NCBI GenBank assembly: GCA_025531455.1 | Contig: JAMYHL010000071.1 | Span: 149,535-213,534 of the forward strand | From: Apiotrichum sp. Y4204 | Taxonomy: Eukaryota > Basidiomycota > Tremellomycetes > Trichosporonales > Trichosporonaceae | DNA: 64,000 nt | Direction: 5' to 3' | In this document: in pieces, positions 32,733-44,702 of the stretch | How positions within the stretch are numbered: position 1 is the stretch's first letter | How the letters are laid out: every line of letters starts with the position of its first letter | Translations under genes and position numbers: made by a program | Notes under the pieces: generated by a model | Database searches by the model: none | The model's input: the letters and a program-made list of their open reading frames with translations, nothing else | What the model was told of the DNA's origin: nothing

Positions 32733-35673
32733 TTAGCGCTTTCCGGGGCAGAATGTGGCCTTGACACCGTCGTCGTCAAACGAGTGGCGAGCGACGATGG
32801 CCGTAAAGTCGCCATCGGGGATAACCCAACGCTGGGAGACAACATCCCAGATCGAAAGGTCGTAGTCGGAGAGACGGAACGAGACAGTCTTGGAAGCTCC
32901 CGGGTCGAGGTTGATGCGGTCAAAGTCGCGGAGGACGCGAGGCGGCTCGCCAGACGACTCGGGGAAAGAGAGGTAGAGTTGGGGCACCTCGCAGCCGTTC
33001 ACGTCGCCGGTGTTCTTGATCTCAGCAGTGACGGTCCACTTGGGTGCGTGGAGCTCGGGGGCAACGGAGCGGCCGAAGGCCTGGTCGGCCGGGGGCGGGT
33101 GGCCGGCGGGAGGAACGGGGCGCGTGTCGTTGTCCGAGTTGTCGCGGGCCTCGAGGTCCATGTTTTCGTCTTGCTCAACGTGGCCGTGGATGGGCGAGAC
33201 GTTGATGTTCGAGAACTCAAACTTAGTGTAGCTGCCGCCGTAGCCGAAGGGGAAACGAGGAGCGATGCCGCGACGGAGGAAGTGACGGTAGTCGATGTCG
33301 AGACCCTCGTCGTAGTTGACGTTGGTGTAGGGCGTGTCAATCGGGACGTAGTTGATCTCGGCGGGGTAGTGCGAACGGTTGCGGGCAATTGTGTAGGGAA
33401 GGCGACCGGAGGGGTTGTAGTCACCGTAAAGGACGTCGACGAGGGAGCGACCAGACTCCTCACCAGGAAGACCAGCCCAAAGAACACCAGTTACATTTGG
33501 GTGGTCGATCCACTGCTCGACGTTGATGGGGCCGACGGTGTGGACGACAACGATGGTGTTGTTGCATGCGGCCGCGACAGCCTTGACAAGGTTGTCGCCG
33601 TTGTGCCACGCACTGAGGTTGTTGCGGTCACCGACCTGAGATGTTAGTACAGACCATTCGTGTTTATTCGACTCACATTGCCGTCAACAGTGATGTACTC
33701 CTCGCCGCTGTCCGAGTTGATGCCAACGATGGCGACGCTAGCAGTAGAGGCAACCTTGGCAGCGGCCTCTGTGTCCCAGTCCTGGAGGAAGTAGTTCACA
33801 AGGGCGCGGTCCTTGTGGGCGCGCTCAGAGATGGCTTCGAGCGGCGTAGAGAGGAATGGGAACTGGGCGGTACCAGAGCCCCAGCCGATGGCCAGAGTGC
33901 CCTCATCACCGCCGTGGTCGGCGTATCCGTTGGGACCCTTAGAGGAAGGGCCCATGTCTGAGCCAATAATCGCAATGTTGTCCGGGTTGCGGAGCGGGAG
34001 CGCATTGTCGGTGTTCTTAAGGAGAACAGTGGACGCAGCACCAATCTGGCGGATAAGGACGTCATGGTCCTTCCTAACGTTAACGTGCGAATTGTTCACC
34101 CCACCGTTGTGCCAGCTGTCAAAGTTGACATCCGGATAGTTTTTGTCCTGCTCAAGGAGGTACCAGCTGGCGACGATGCGCTGGGCCATGTCATCGAAGC
34201 GTGCGGCGGACACAGAGCCGTTGCGTACAGCCTCGAGCAGTTCCGGGCCCCAGAAGGACGTCTTCTGGTCAAACCCAATGTCACCAGGCATCATCATGTC
34301 CAGGCCCGCGTTGGCTGACAGCGGTCCGGAGTAGTCATCCGTGCGGGCAATCGAGTCCCAGTCGCTCATGACATACTTTCAAAGTCAGCATTGATTCGGT
34401 GCACACCATGACCCTTTGTACTCACACCAGCAAAGCCGAGCTCTGTCTTCAGAATCTCGTTCATAGTCTTCGAGTTGCGGTCGCCATGCGTGCCGTTGAT
34501 CATGTTGTAGCTGGCCATGACGGCCGCAACGTCAGCCTGAACCGCGCGCAGGAATGGGTGCAGGTACACCTCGTGCAGCGGACGGTCGTCAATGTTCGAG
34601 CTGGAGAAGTGGCGGATGCGCTCCTCCTCGTTGCCGATATAGTGCTTGACACTGGGGTGAGCAATGTTCTGCCTTTTTTGTACTCACGTCGCCTGCACGC
34701 CGGACTTCTGCATGCCCTTGATGGTCTGGTATGTCGCCCAGCCGGAGAGGTAGGGGTCACCGCCGAAGCCCTCCCAGTTGCGGCCGCCAGCGGCTACACG
34801 GCCCATGTTGGTCATGGGGCCGAGCGCGACGTTAATACCCTTGCCCTTAAACTCCGAACCCATGGCCTTGCCGCGCTCGTAGAGGAGCTTCTTGTCAAAG
34901 GTAGCAGCGGCGTTGATCGCCGGGGGGAAGACGCTGACCTGGTCGGCAAAGCGTACGCCGAGAGGGCTGTCCTGGAGACAGAGACCCTTCCAGCCATGAG
35001 CCTCGATGGGGGGCGTGTTGCCGACGCAACGGCCGGTTGTCCACCCGGAACCAGTGACGAGGTTGACCTTCTCCTCGGGCGTCCAGTCCGCGAGGAAGGT
35101 GGTGGCTTGCTGGTGAGCCTTCTGCCAGCGTGCGTTAAAGAACTGGGTCACGTTCAGCGGCGCAGTGATGTTCGGGTCACGCTCGTAGCGCTCCGGAGGG
35201 CCGGGTGGGGGAAGGGGCTGGACCTTGACATCGGCGGGAGTCGCAAAGATGGGCACCTGAGTGTCGGAGGTGGGTGCCGGGGCTGCAGCCGAAGATTCCA
35301 CTGCGGCAGTCTCGGTCGCGAAACCAGCCGCGGAGTCTGTCGCAGGGGCTTCGGAGGCGGCACTGTCAGTGGCAGCGTCGGTCGCCGAAGGCTCGGGAGC
35401 GGTGCTGTCGGTGGCGGCATCCGTGGCAGCGGGGGCGGAAACCTGAGCTGCAGCCGAGTCCGAAGCGGCCGGCGCAACGGATGTAACGGCAGCCGAGTCG
35501 TCAGTAGCAGTGGCGTCGGCAGCCGAGGAAGGAAGCTCCACAACGGTAGTGGCGGTGTCGGACGCAGGGCCAGCCTGCGCAATGTCGGTGGTGTCGGAGG
35601 AAGGAACAGCGTCCTGTCCGCGCGCCAGCGTGGCCAGCACGAGGAGCACGGAGAACAGGTGCTTGTTCGTCAT
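32733..35673 (-). CDS. secreted GH3 beta-glucosidase
   Basis: Secreted glycoside hydrolase family 3 enzyme, 937 residues, expected to release glucose from beta-linked oligosaccharides such as cellobiose. Exons are 34688-35673, 34426-34651, 33677-34375 and 32733-33635 (2814 nt); introns are 36, 50 and 41 nt. After a signal peptide (MTNKHLFSVLLVLATLARG) comes an unusually long Ala/Ser/Thr/Asp/Pro-rich region to about residue 150, probably an O-glycosylated linker. The GH3 N domain shows LCLQDSPLGVRFADQ, KHYIGNEEE and, after the second intron, YVMSDWDS with the expected nucleophile Asp409. The C domain carries VLLKNTDNALPL and WAGLPGEESGRSLVDVLYG, then DEGLDIDYRHF with the likely acid/base region and FPFGYGGSYTKFEFSN. 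A fibronectin III-like domain closes the protein. A TATAAA-like element sits near 35858-35865. Confidence 0.96.
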
Positions 35674-37261
35674 GTCTGGTGTGAGCGGGGAAGGAGAAGG
35701 TGGTGGTGAGGGGTGAAGGATGCTTACTAGTTTGTTGTTTTGAGGGTCGTCGGAGTAGAGGACTTTGTTGTGGAGCGTAAGGGAGAAGGCAGATGGAAGA
35801 GAGAGAGGAGAGGGGAGAGGAGTGTGGAGAACGTCAAGAGGTGTGAGATCGTGTGTCTTTTATATCGTTAAAGGTGGTCAAGGAAGTGAGAGAATAACCG
35901 AGGTGAAGAGAGAAGAGAGAGTGAGAGAGGGAGTGAGTGGGTGAGTAAGTGAGAGTAACGCCAGAAGACCCAGAAGGCCAGAAAGGCCAGAATGGATTTC
36001 AGACTATTGCAGCATGCAGCATCGAGCTTCGAGGGTTCTGTTCCATGTCCCATCCGGCGGCATCGACACCTTCTGTCTGCCACACGCCTGTCTCCCGACC
36101 AGGCCAGCCAGCCAGCTTTCAGCCGCGCGATGCTTTAAGCTTACATTGCCCATGTGCGGTGGCTTGTCGCGCGCGTCGCGTCGTGCGGCAAAGGGAGAAG
36201 AAGAGCATGGCACGTGCTGCGCGTCTCCAACGCGTGTGTGTCCATGTGTTTCGACGCGAAGAAGGGAGGACCAGGTGCCAGAGATCAGAGAGCCTGGTGG
36301 CTTGGCTTGTTTCGGGCTTGCCTTTGCATCGGGGTTTGCGCGTACCTGGAGCTAGATGATGTGGTGGACGCGGGCTCGACGCCGAGTTGCATGATTCCGA
36401 GATCGGAGATGGCGTGCACGCGAATGGCTCACATGCAAGGCTGTTTTATTTTTAGTGTTTCGGAGGCTGGCCGCGCATGTTGCATATGTTGCATGCTGTG
36501 TATGCCGTCAAAGGTGGGAGGGAGACATTATGGCAACAATCTCGGTGCACGGTGAGGGAGATGAATGAGAGCGAGCGAGAACGAGATGATAAGATGGCTG
36601 ACGGGTGGGTGTAGGGATCCGGAGAGATGGAGGAATGTTTGGATGCCGATACAAAGGGACGACCGAGGGTGCCTAGTTCTTCTCGGTCTCTCGGTTCCTC
36701 GTTGTACCCCCCTCCTCGCGCTCGTCGGACCTCTCGCATGCTCACACACCTGTGTCGTGTGTGGTCTCTGCTCCGCACAGAGACTCCGCAGGATAGCGCA
36801 ATCTCTTGTCCGCAACGCCGCAAGGTATATGCGCACACAGTAACTGGCGGTGGATGTTAGCTTCTGTGCCTTGCACGCCTCCCTCCAAAACAACGCGACG
36901 CGACGCGACCGAGACCAAGACGCGACCAAGACCGCGCGATCCACAGGGTACAATCACATGTCATCACATGTCAGACCATGTATGCCTGCATGCATGCCTG
37001 TGGCCTGTATCAGGTATCATGAGGAGGTATACATTCCCATGAACAATGAATAGCCGAACCGCGAGATCTCGAGACTAAAATTGCTGCGACAATGAAGGCT
37101 TGAAACGTGCCGTCATGCCCCACTGCTAGCCCTGCTGTCTCCAAGATCAACCAACTGCACCTAGCCCCGCTCCCACGCGCCTGCAAACCTAAAGCAATGC
37201 AAGATGCTATGCATGCGATAGCCATCGTGAGACAAACACTACTGCAACATGGGAATACAGT
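35674..37261. other. intergenic: beta-glucosidase promoter and DUF4112 gene 3' flank
   Basis: The left part is the beta-glucosidase promoter, with a purine-rich plus strand (about 35740-35960) and a TATA-like element near 35858-35865. The remaining sequence to 37261 has only short, motif-free frames. A TGCATGCATGCC palindrome lies near 36988. Confidence 0.4.
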
Positions 37262-38681
37262 CTAGCAGTAAGCTGAAGCGGCAGCCGGCTCGGGGCCCGG
37301 GGCTTCTGCGCCCATGGGCTCCGGCATGTATCCTTTCTCGTTGGCAGTCGCCGTAGCGCGGAAGGTATACCCCGCCTCGTCGCGGCGCATGCGGCGTGTG
37401 CGTTTTACAACACCAGTCGCGTGCTCCGCATCGCGCTCCTCGCTGGCTTGGCTCGCGCCGAGACCAAACCACGCGCGCATGCGGCTGCCCTCCGTTTTGG
37501 GCTCCGGAAGCCACACGTCCGTGTCAGGCATGAGCAGAATGTGGTACTGGTCCGTGCTTGGCTCCAGCAGCCATCGCTCGAGGATCGCAAGGTTGCGCAG
37601 GTTTGACTTGAAGAGGTTGTCCAGAATGTCACCAATGATCGGGACGATGCCGACTAGGACGTCGAGGATGACATTGAAGACCTGCCGGGTTAGTATACTG
37701 GAAGAGGGGAAACAACAGAGACGCATCGCCGCGGCAACTTGATATTCCCGATGCCCCCAATCCACGAGACACCTTCACCTGATCATGCTGATCACATCGC
37801 AAACCGTCTCTTCCCGGTCCCGTTTAGGGAGAAAGCTCCAAATGTCACTTTGCCTTGCACATCGGTGGGAGGCCGAAGAGCAAGACAGGCGCGTCAAGAC
37901 TTTGGGTGACCATTGCACTTGCCTCGCTACGACCCCACCAGCACCAACAATCAATCATCCCGGACATGTACTCACCATGCTCATGCAGAGTGCATAGGGC
38001 ACACCAAAGATGAAGCAGAGCAACACCTGGTAGAGCTGAAAGATGGCGCTCACAAGGTCGCCGTACAGGGGCACGAGGGAGATGATGTCATCGAGGCCTG
38101 CGCGGAACGGGATGCCCAGGTCGGAGAGCGCAGGCGCGGCGTCCAGGTAGAAGGCGACCGTGCGGATGTGGTTGTACATTCTATTCGGGATAGTCGAATG
38201 TCGGGCATGAAAGCGAGTGTCAGCAAAAGATACAGGGATGGGCAAATTGAAGGGAAGAGGAGAGTCAGGTAAAATTTCTAGAGACTGGATTAACAGCATA
38301 GCCGGAGCTCTGCTAATACATGGTTTTGCATCACTCGAAGAGGTGGGAGGAGTGTTAGGTGGTGAGAAGTGTGGGGGTTGATGAGTGATCGCATGGAGGC
38401 TCGACGTCCTCGGCAATGCTCAACGACACCAGCTTTCCATCACCACTCTACCCAACTCCCAACGATGGAACAAGGTGACAGTCCACTCACCGCTGCGCCT
38501 CTCGATCCGTCCTTGGTCGGCGATGCCATGCGGGGGGAGCGTAGGTCGGCTTGAACGCGCCAAAGCGGCGTGCGCGGCGGTCGCGATCACGCTTGCGCGC
38601 GCTTGCGGGCTGGTATGCGCGTCCTATTGACCAGAGCGCTGAGAGGATGGACATTAGTTGAGTAGTTTGTGAATTAGACAA
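37262..38681 (-). CDS. DUF4112 domain membrane protein
   Basis: 271-residue protein of the DUF4112 family. Exons are 38491-38681, 37976-38180 and 37262-37681 (816 nt), with introns of 310 and 294 nt, both long for this genome. The start MSNSQTTQL is at 38681; an internal ATG nine codons later is an alternative. A basic region (RKRDRDRRARRFG, then PTYAPPAWHRRPR) precedes the domain. The domain reads LGIPFRAGLDDIISLVPLYG, a hydrophobic segment (FQLYQVLLCFIFGVPYALCM), then VFNVILDVLVGIVPIIGDIL and DNLFKSNLRNLAILERWL, the classic DUF4112 pattern of two Pro-Gly-Asp turns. Function is unknown. A membrane location is inferred from the hydrophobic stretches. The C-terminal tail is hydrophilic. Confidence 0.85.
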
Positions 38682-40845
38682 GATGATGGGTGGTGAAAAA
38701 GGAGGAGGAGTTGGAGCTCGCTCGCCCGTCTTCGGGAAAAGGGGGGACGGCAGTGTGTGGTTGAGAAGGGGATCGGACCGGTGACGTCATTAACAAGGAC
38801 ATGACGGAGTTTCAAAAATGCCCGCTATGACGTCATTTCACATCAGTTGCGCACAGCGCACAGCGCACAGCCCTAAGCGCCTAAGCCTTGTTGTTTATGT
38901 TGTTGGTTCCTCCCCAACCCAATGTGTTGAACAACGGCAAGTAATGGACATGGCGTAGAACGGTGACCCGGTGAAGAGCGCAAGGAGGGACTTGGAGGAC
39001 TGGATAGAGAGACCGGAGAGTGTGGCTACCTAGTGTGGTGCAGGTGGTGGATATGGAGTGAGCGAGCGAACGAGCAAACGGGTGACGGCAAGGGCAGTGA
39101 CAGTGGCCAGTGGCAATGGCGGCGGGGAACATGTGTCTCCAACTAATTCTCTTCCACCAGGACCAGCATCATACAGCTCGAACTCATTGGTAGGAGATGC
39201 ACATGCATAAGGAATAGTATGTATGCATAGTAGAGTGTCAATACTGTATATATACAGCAGCATGCATCGCACGGCGAGAACATGTGCTATCTAGCATGCG
39301 CCAGTCCGCCAGCGCATAGCACTACTCGCACGCCCTCATGAGATAAAACCAAAGAGGCTTAAACTAGGTGCGAGCTCTGCTCTGTTAATCGCTGGGATAT
39401 CTCACAGGATTGTACAGGATTGCAGGGCCCGATAACCGCGTGGCGCACGAAGGATCAGTCCGCGTGCAGCCCGAGTGGGTGTCCAAAGCTACTACCACTA
39501 GGCCACGGACAGCTGGGCCGCTGCGCAGCTGACGGGCCATATCAACTTTGGCTGCTCTTGGTCGATGTCAATATACCCAAGCTGGAGATACAAGACTTTC
39601 ACCCACACGGCGGCAAGGGCCAGTATCGTTGGCCGTGCGTTTGCAATTGGGGGCCGATGTCGGAGGGGGCAGTGAAAGCGCTGAGGGCCTAAAGGGCATA
39701 GCCTGCTCAGCTTCTTGCATAGCATGTGACATTGGCGCGGGCATCCGTCTAACCATCTACTGCCAGCGGCCTGAGTGTGACCCCCGGGAAGCTCGTCAGA
39801 GACGAGAGCACGGGGAGTTTCTCCCTTTGGGACCGGATGTGGCTGACATCAGATTCAACGTGTGCAGATCAATAACGTCTGTTAAACTGTGTGTGGGGGA
39901 CTCATAGGGCCGCAAGGCATGCTTTGTGGCGGTGCACGAGACTGCTTTTGGTGAACACCGCTTGTATCACAACCTATCTCTGGGCCTCTGCAGAAAACGT
40001 TTTCCAGTGAAGCTGGAATCCCTCTTCTGGGGCGGTACTGGTAACCCTGCTCATCTGTTCATCTACCAAACTCTGCCGCAAAGACTACACCTGTCTTTGG
40101 AGACCCCACCAGGTCCGGACGCGAATACTGGTGGAAAGGCCCTGCACAGCATATATCGCATCGCATCTCCAGCAAACGCTAGTCCAGGCCGGCAATTACG
40201 ACAAGGCAGCCACTGTGAAACATCGGACAAGAGACAAATCTGAACTGGCTCTCGGGGCCCGTCTCGATCATGTAAGCGATGTTGGATGCGATCTGAGCTC
40301 CTCCAGGGAACAGCTGGAAACGACGAGTGTTCAGGGGGAGGGGGGGGGTATGAAAGGGCTCCATCGGAGGCTGACCAAACTTGCATAGCATAGAGGATCG
40401 TTCTCGGCATCACACTTCCCAGAAAAAAGCCACACTTAAAATAAGCTTTCCACCACGTTGGGCTCGCAAGAGCGCGAGACCCCGTGCCGAGAGCTCCACA
40501 GTGAAACTCTGCCCACGAGTCACCCGTTGCACCGCCCACAGATACTGTATACAGTACGTAGCCACCCAGCTGACCAGTCTTGGCACTTTCAAAGCAACAA
40601 TGTCTGCGTCTCGCAGGCTGATCCCTGAACTGGGGCTTCCGTCTGCATCAGATCCAGGTCTTGGCGTCCCATAATACCTGTCAAGTGAGGCAGTCCCGTT
40701 GGTCCATCCCGAGGTACCTGCAAGAATGCAACTTTATCCTTTGTCCAACACGCAGTGGCGATGCAAGCTGCACAACGCACGACAAATAAGAGAGAGGAGA
40801 GATAGTCATTGGCACGTTCATTTCCCTTCCGCACACTTTCTCATC
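38682..40845. other. 2.2-kb divergent intergenic region
   Basis: The region lies between the starts of the DUF4112 gene and the membrane RING gene. No supportable gene. It contains duplicated GCGCACAGC words near 38846-38870, a TATATATACA stretch near 39246, and a CAAATAAGAGAGAGG leader close to the RING gene start. Confidence 0.35.
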
Positions 40846-42468
40846 ATGTTGACTCGCTGGCTGCTAGCGAGCTTGGTTCTCGCCAACCCGATTCTTGCTA
40901 TAAGCTTATCCTTTGACGTTGGGAGCACGTCGCCGCTGATAGCTTACAACACTCCGCCAAGGACAAACGGCAGTTCCCCGTTCGATGTCGATCCCCTGTT
41001 CAACGGCATGAGAACAGCCACGTACAAGGGATACGATGTGGCTCCGATTCCCGACGGACTTGCCAACTCGAGCTGGCTGTTCACCCGCATCAAGGGCGAA
41101 TCTTCACGACCTGGGTACTCTACGTACGCGAACACGTCGATGGCCGGCGCGAGTGCTACTTTCGACTTTGTGGGGACAGGTGTGCAGCTTTACGGCCTCG
41201 ACCCAACAAACGCCGAGGTCGACACAGTCATCGATGGTCAGCTTTACACGAATCTTTCTCGTGCGACTACCAGTTTTGGCCAAATGTTTCGGACACCCGA
41301 ACTGCCATTTGGTCGGCACACTGTGGAATACACGCTCCGGGCAGGCAGCCTCATCTTCCAACGCGCGACCATTTTGCAGAACCGAAAAGTGATTGAGTGA
41401 GGCAGGTTGGCCAGATGCGGCTATGTGCTGACAGAACAGGAAGGATTGGGACTCTGAGTACAGATTTGCGCAGTCCAAAGACCCCCGGGTGGTTCTCTCG
41501 GGTTTCCGTGAGGGAAAGCTAGAGCCCAGTGTACAAAACGGAACATGGACATCGAGTGAGGCAACCGCTGTGATGCAGAGGACCGTAATGCTGATCGACC
41601 AGACACCACGACCTACAGGCTGGAGACGAGCGAGGAGCATGCCACATTCGCGTTCAAGCCCTCAGCCAACTCGTCCTCGATTCTTATCGAGGGTTTCAAT
41701 ATTGGCACGTACCGCGTGTCATGCAAGCCGGCGCCGCTGCATGGCAACTCCGACTTTGTGACGTATGTTGGTCACATTGCCCTCGGCAATGTTGCGCTCT
41801 ACCAGGCGTTGCTGGACCCAAAAATCGAGTATGAGATCACGTTGCAGAATCTCGCCAACTCATCAACCGCAATCTCCAGAACCAAAGCCGACGTATATAC
41901 CTTTGCAAGCGAGAAGGAGGACAAGAAGATAAAGAAGGCTCTGGCAATCGGGCTCCCAGTCTCTCTTGTGCGTGCACAGCTTCCGGCCTGTTACTAACGC
42001 GCCAGGGCACGATCACTATCCTGGGAGGTCTGATTTGGTGGATCTCTCGCAGGCGGTAAGTCGCGTAACTGCATTGCATCGGTCGTGCTAACTTCAGACG
42101 CCGGCGCGCACAAACCCGTCCGTTGGTGTACCCACTTGAACCCCGAATCACGCCCCGGACCGCCGGAAGGACCACGCCACGTCCTGTCGTGCCCGAGTCC
42201 ATCGACGAGTCCGACAGCAAGTCAGTGGACGCTGCAGAGGGTCTGGTACCGGTCTTCGCAGACGACGATGATGGGACGGACGCCTCGTGCGTCGTGTGCC
42301 TCAGCGGGCAGGCCGTCCTCGCCGTCTCCGAGTGTGGCCACCTGTGCATGTGTCGGCGTGAGTGTGCTAAATTGGATCATAATGTTGATATCAGCGTGTG
42401 CGTCGCGCATCGTCGAGTCGGTGCCACCGAAGTGCCCGGTCTGCAATCAGGAGATCAAGAAGCCGTGA
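40846..42468 (+). CDS. type I membrane protein with lectin-like ectodomain and cytosolic RING finger
   Basis: Predicted 466-residue plasma- or endomembrane protein. Exons are 40846-41388, 41444-41530, 41581-41967, 42006-42055, 42098-42357 and 42395-42468 (1401 nt). A signal peptide (MLTRWLLASLVLANPILA) precedes a luminal region with two beta-sandwich-like repeats. The first contains GASATFDFVGTGVQLYGL and AEVDTVIDGQLYTN, the second HATFAFKPSANSSSILIEGF and FVTYVGHIALGNVALY. These patterns resemble surface beta-sandwich domains common in basidiomycetes. A membrane helix (ALAIGLPVSL-GTITILGGLIWW, about 328-351) ends in a basic stop-transfer cluster. The cytosolic tail finishes with a C3HC4 RING: CVVC at 420-423, CGHLCMC, and CPVCNQEIKKP at the end. 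An E3 ubiquitin ligase with an extracytosolic sensing or sorting domain is inferred. Intron 2 (41531-41580) is the least certain join. Confidence 0.8.
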
Positions 42469-42958
42469 GTTACAATTGGGTTTGCTGTCGCGCTGACGCC
42501 AAGCCTTATTCGCATCTACAGGCCTTAGTAGTAGAGCATCATCCGTATAATACATCAGAGCGCACTTGGACGCCGAGAATTACAGCCGTATTGGAAAGAC
42601 ACCGTATCATAACCGTCTTTGCTGTTCACAACTGTTTCAACAGAACTCTTGAGATAATTTCAGTAGGCCATGTCCAGCTACTCTGCCGCGGGCTGAATGG
42701 TCGTTGTGTTGCATCTCCCCAAATTACATGTTCCTTTTTACGCATTCGGTGTTGATCTTTCGAAGAGGGAAGCGGTTCAAGACACAGATGCAAGATTCGC
42801 CCCGGCTCAGCTACCATATGTGTTTCTGTGCATCCTACAGTACGGTAGCCACTATTTCAACAGTTACATGGCTTTTCTCTATCTCTCATGTGCTAAACTT
42901 CGTTTCGCCACAAGCGAAAGTTTGTGATCCATACGCTAAAACTAGCACGTATGATGCG
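42469..42958. other. convergent intergenic, no gene seen
   Basis: 490 relatively AT-rich bases between two convergent stops; they should be the 3' UTRs of both genes. Confidence 0.4.
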
Positions 42959-43543
42959 CTAGGGTTGCGCATCGGACTGTCGAGAGGGTGTTGTTGAGCT
43001 GGTCCCAGTCTTGCTGTAGGTTTCGCCTGAAGAATCGCCGTCTGAGGACCGGCCGGGCGTGTACGGCTTGGGGATTGGAACGCCGTAGGCCGCGCAGGTG
43101 ATGTCCGTGTCTGGGAGGTGCCAACCACGGGCTACACAACCCTCACACATTGCAAACACCCGGCGCACGGCACTGTTGCCCCCCTCACCGGGCTGTGGCT
43201 CTCGGCGCACAAAGTGGTGGTCAGCCCGGAAGCCCGAGTCCTTAATGTCCTTGAGGACGCTGTGCTCCCCAAAGTACTTGATGAAGAGAGCATTGAACGG
43301 AGGTGCTGCTGCTGAGACGATCTCTGAGCGGTCGGTGCGGACATCGCACCTGATGCCCTCGACGAAGATTGTGTGGGTCGGACGATGGGCCTGAGCGTTC
43401 GCCTGGTGATTTTGCCAGTCGTCGTCGGCATCATGGAGAACTATCGCCGTAGATGCTGCGGCAGGGGGGATTTGACCAACCCCTCCGTAGATAAGTCTAA
43501 TGTCGGGCGGCGGTATAATGTCGGGCGGTGGCGACGGCATCAT
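42959..43543 (-). CDS. hypothetical protein
   Basis: Uninterrupted 194-codon frame starting MMPSPPPDIIPPPDIRL. After the Pro-rich N terminus come HTIFVEGIRCDVRTDRSEI, ALFIKYFGEHSVLKDIKD and ADHHFVRREPQPGEGGNS, then a C-x2-C (MCEGC) and a Ser/Thr/Gly-rich tail. I do not recognise the family. The mixed hydrophobic/polar core looks like a folded domain rather than chance translation. There is no signal peptide. The frame is single-exon, unusual among its neighbours, so further exons upstream cannot be excluded. Confidence 0.5.
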   Translation of the reverse strand: MMPSPPPDIIPPPDIRLIYGGVGQIPPAAASTAIVLHDADDDWQNHQANAQAHRPTHTIFVEGIRCDVRTDRSEIVSAAAPPFNALFIKYFGEHSVLKDIKDSGFRADHHFVRREPQPGEGGNSAVRRVFAMCEGCVARGWHLPDTDITCAAYGVPIPKPYTPGRSSDGDSSGETYSKTGTSSTTPSRQSDAQP

Positions 43544-44702
43544 GTGCGCAGCGGGAAAGGGGGGACAGAGCAAAGATGAGTTGGATGATGTTCAGTTGCG
43601 ATTCGAAGCTGATGGGTTATAGGTGTGTGGGAAGTAAAATATACTGATTGATGACAATGTGAGCACGGAGAGATGATGAAACTTGGAAACGAGTTGAGCA
43701 GACAGCTCCAGCTGTGCTGATACGTCGCATAAGTCAACGCGTCATGATATCATGATACTCGATACAGTACGCACGCTCACGTGCAGCATGCACCACGGAT
43801 GTGTCCGGTACCTGTTTACTGCAAGGTCTTGAGATTCACCATTGTACCTCACCGTCATTCAGCTGGTCCAACTCGTAAGTTGCGGACCCACCGCACCCAC
43901 CGCTCAAAGTGGATAGCGTGGGGCCGGTCGGTCGTTCCTTGGTGCTGTTTCGAATGTCCCGCGTTGGAAAGTCGGTCACTTTTTCCAGTCATGTGGGTGT
44001 TGCGGCTTGCCAGTACCTAGGAGCTAGGAGAGTAGTACCGACGCGTACCGACGCCAGAGGCGTACTGACGAAAGGAGCGGGGACTTTTTTTGCTGTCCGG
44101 CAACGGATAGATAAAAAATCTTAATCTTATATTTAGATCGGTATCATCATCATCATCGTCAGCTTCGCGTTCTCCGCTGACGACTAACGGCCATCTCTTC
44201 ACCACTCCTCACTCCTCATGGCTACTCCCCAAGTCCGTTGCAATGACTGACCATCACACTGGCATGATTGCGCCTTTCTAACGACTTGCTGGGAGGAAAG
44301 GTCATGCATGTGCCTACGGCCAGATCTGTGGAGCGTGCCAAGCGCTGTGGAGCAGCCCCTCGAGGAACAGAAAGTCCGCTACCAGTGTCAACTACTGACT
44401 GTCCTTCACAACGAGCTAAAGGCCCTCTGGCACGACTGTGCATGGCCTGTGAGGACAGCTGTCTGGGTCGGTCCATTGTACTCATCAGGAAGGGGCCGAG
44501 GCCGTGGAGCAGACGGAAACATTGGGAGGGTTGTCGTCAAATGCAGATCCCCCCTCTTGTTGGCTGCGGTTCGAGGATGATAGCGAGTCACAGCTCTGTG
44601 GCATATAAAGACAAGGCAATCAAGTGTGAGAGTCCGTCCTCCAAGAAACAGTCTTCTTTGTTCAATCTCACGACGATCCCCCAGTGACAATTCATCAGCA
44701 CA
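43544..44702. other. divergent intergenic region
   Basis: 1.16 kb with no supportable gene. An AT-rich segment around 44085-44150 includes a short CAT-repeat. The right edge is the promoter of the secreted cysteine-rich protein, with its TATA element listed separately. Confidence 0.4.
44604..44609 (+). promoter_or_regulatory. TATA box of the secreted cysteine-rich protein gene
   Basis: TATAAA within GCATATAAAG lies 94 nt upstream of the ATG at 44703, in a normal position for a strongly expressed fungal secretory gene. Support is positional only. Confidence 0.5.

Noticed and set aside
34399..35709. 436-codon plus-strand frame opposite the beta-glucosidase gene
   Set aside because: Antisense of GH3 coding sequence, Gly/Arg/Val-rich without domains.
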